19,919 bases of DNA, from positions 1 to 19,919 of the forward strand of contig JABYQS010000512.1 of assembly GCA_022592435.1 (NCBI GenBank), given 5' to 3'. Both the position numbers and the translations under genes were made by a program. This document shows positions 19,323-19,919 of the stretch, piece by piece; the first letter of the stretch is position 1, and every line of letters starts with the position of its first letter. The notes beneath the pieces were generated by a model. That model was not told the origin of the DNA. It searched no databases and saw nothing but the letters and a program-made list of their open reading frames with translations. The stretch comes from Cerioporus squamosus (taxonomy: Eukaryota > Basidiomycota > Agaricomycetes > Polyporales > Polyporaceae).

Positions 19323-19919
19323 ATCGAGTGCACGCCGGTCGTCTATGCGGGGTGGAAGGTTAGAGGAGGGGAATGCAGGGGTGAAGTCTGTGGTGGTGTC
19401 GCTTTGTGTGTCCCTTTCTTGTTCTGCTAACAATCGCTGTATGTAGGGGGAACACGCATCATGTTACCTGTGTCAACCTGGCCGTGTTGGCTGTGTCCGC
19501 CTGGAAATTGGGTGGCAAGAGCATAGCCAAACTCGGTGTTCGACTGTTCCTCCACGTTGTTGGGCTCGACTATGCCAAACCGACATCTTTTCAGTCAGTC
19601 GTTGCAGATGCGGCTGCATGCTGCTGCACAGGGTCGTTGGACCAATGTACCTTCACAATCGCTAGGGCACACTTGATACATGAATCAAGGAAGTGGGTAG
19701 ATGGTCTGGATTGGTATGACTGGCGGACGTATCCACTACTGATGATACTTAACCACTGCAGCTGCAGGAAGAGAGAGGTCGGGAGGTTGCCACACCAGCA
19801 ATATCCCATAGGGGCTGGGGGGCACTGCCTACTAATGTGTTGTTGGTGCAGTTGGATCACACGCTGTGTACGCTTCACTTCGCTCTGTGTTCAAGACACT
19901 GCGTGGCAGCCTTTTTGCG
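19323..19919. other. Right end of window, nothing supported
   Basis: About 600 bases with only short, uncharacteristic open frames on both strands. No splice-consistent model, repeat or RNA gene was found. Confidence 0.4.

Noticed and set aside
1..19919. tRNA or rRNA genes
   Set aside because: I looked for tRNA-like T-arm (GGTTCRA) and anticodon-arm patterns and for conserved rRNA strings and saw none that fold convincingly. A dedicated RNA-gene search would be decisive.

Overview
The window looks like accessory DNA from a filamentous basidiomycete, most likely an agaricomycete. Genes are split by many short GT-AG introns (about 38-127 bases) with CTNAC/CTGAC-like branch sites. The sequence is moderately GC rich, and two gene families known to be expanded in mushroom-forming fungi are present: a TET/JBP-type 2-oxoglutarate/Fe(II) dioxygenase and a large DDE integrase-core protein. 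All exon models were spliced by hand from frame, phase and splice motifs.

Layout. Left block, + strand: a six-exon gene of unknown function cut by the left edge (26-1869), a four-exon unknown gene (2035-2922) and a three-exon unknown gene (3548-4399). A gene-poor stretch follows (4400-6247) with a degenerate ~113 bp tandem repeat (5337-5810). Next on + are the TET/JBP-like dioxygenase (6248-7657) and a small basic-N-terminus gene with a 14-base micro-exon (8001-8840). The minus strand carries a many-exon low-complexity unknown gene (8918 to about 11131) and a cysteine-cluster plus coiled-coil gene (12028-13095). A + gene with an unresolved 5' part (13409-14104) converges on a minus pair: an unknown gene (14235-15141) lying 25 bp downstream of a DDE integrase gene (15167-16965).

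The right 3 kb is mostly repeats. An array of TGCAA motifs on a near-exact 10-bp pitch spans 17531-17948. A ~62-bp tandem array (18388-18733) has units that each contain a hairpin whose stem changes in a compensated way. A small gene fragment follows (19163-19322).

How the parts relate. The integrase is mobile-element derived. Fungal TET/JBP genes are known to travel with DNA transposons, so the window may be a transposon-rich island, but no element ends were found. The first gene and the gene at 14235-15141 share their C-terminal half and a last exon of exactly 147 bases, so they belong to one unnamed family. Three genes (dioxygenase, integrase, 14235-15141) are each out of frame by a single base at or beside a homopolymer. 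This means either recent decay or homopolymer errors in the assembly, and raw reads would decide.
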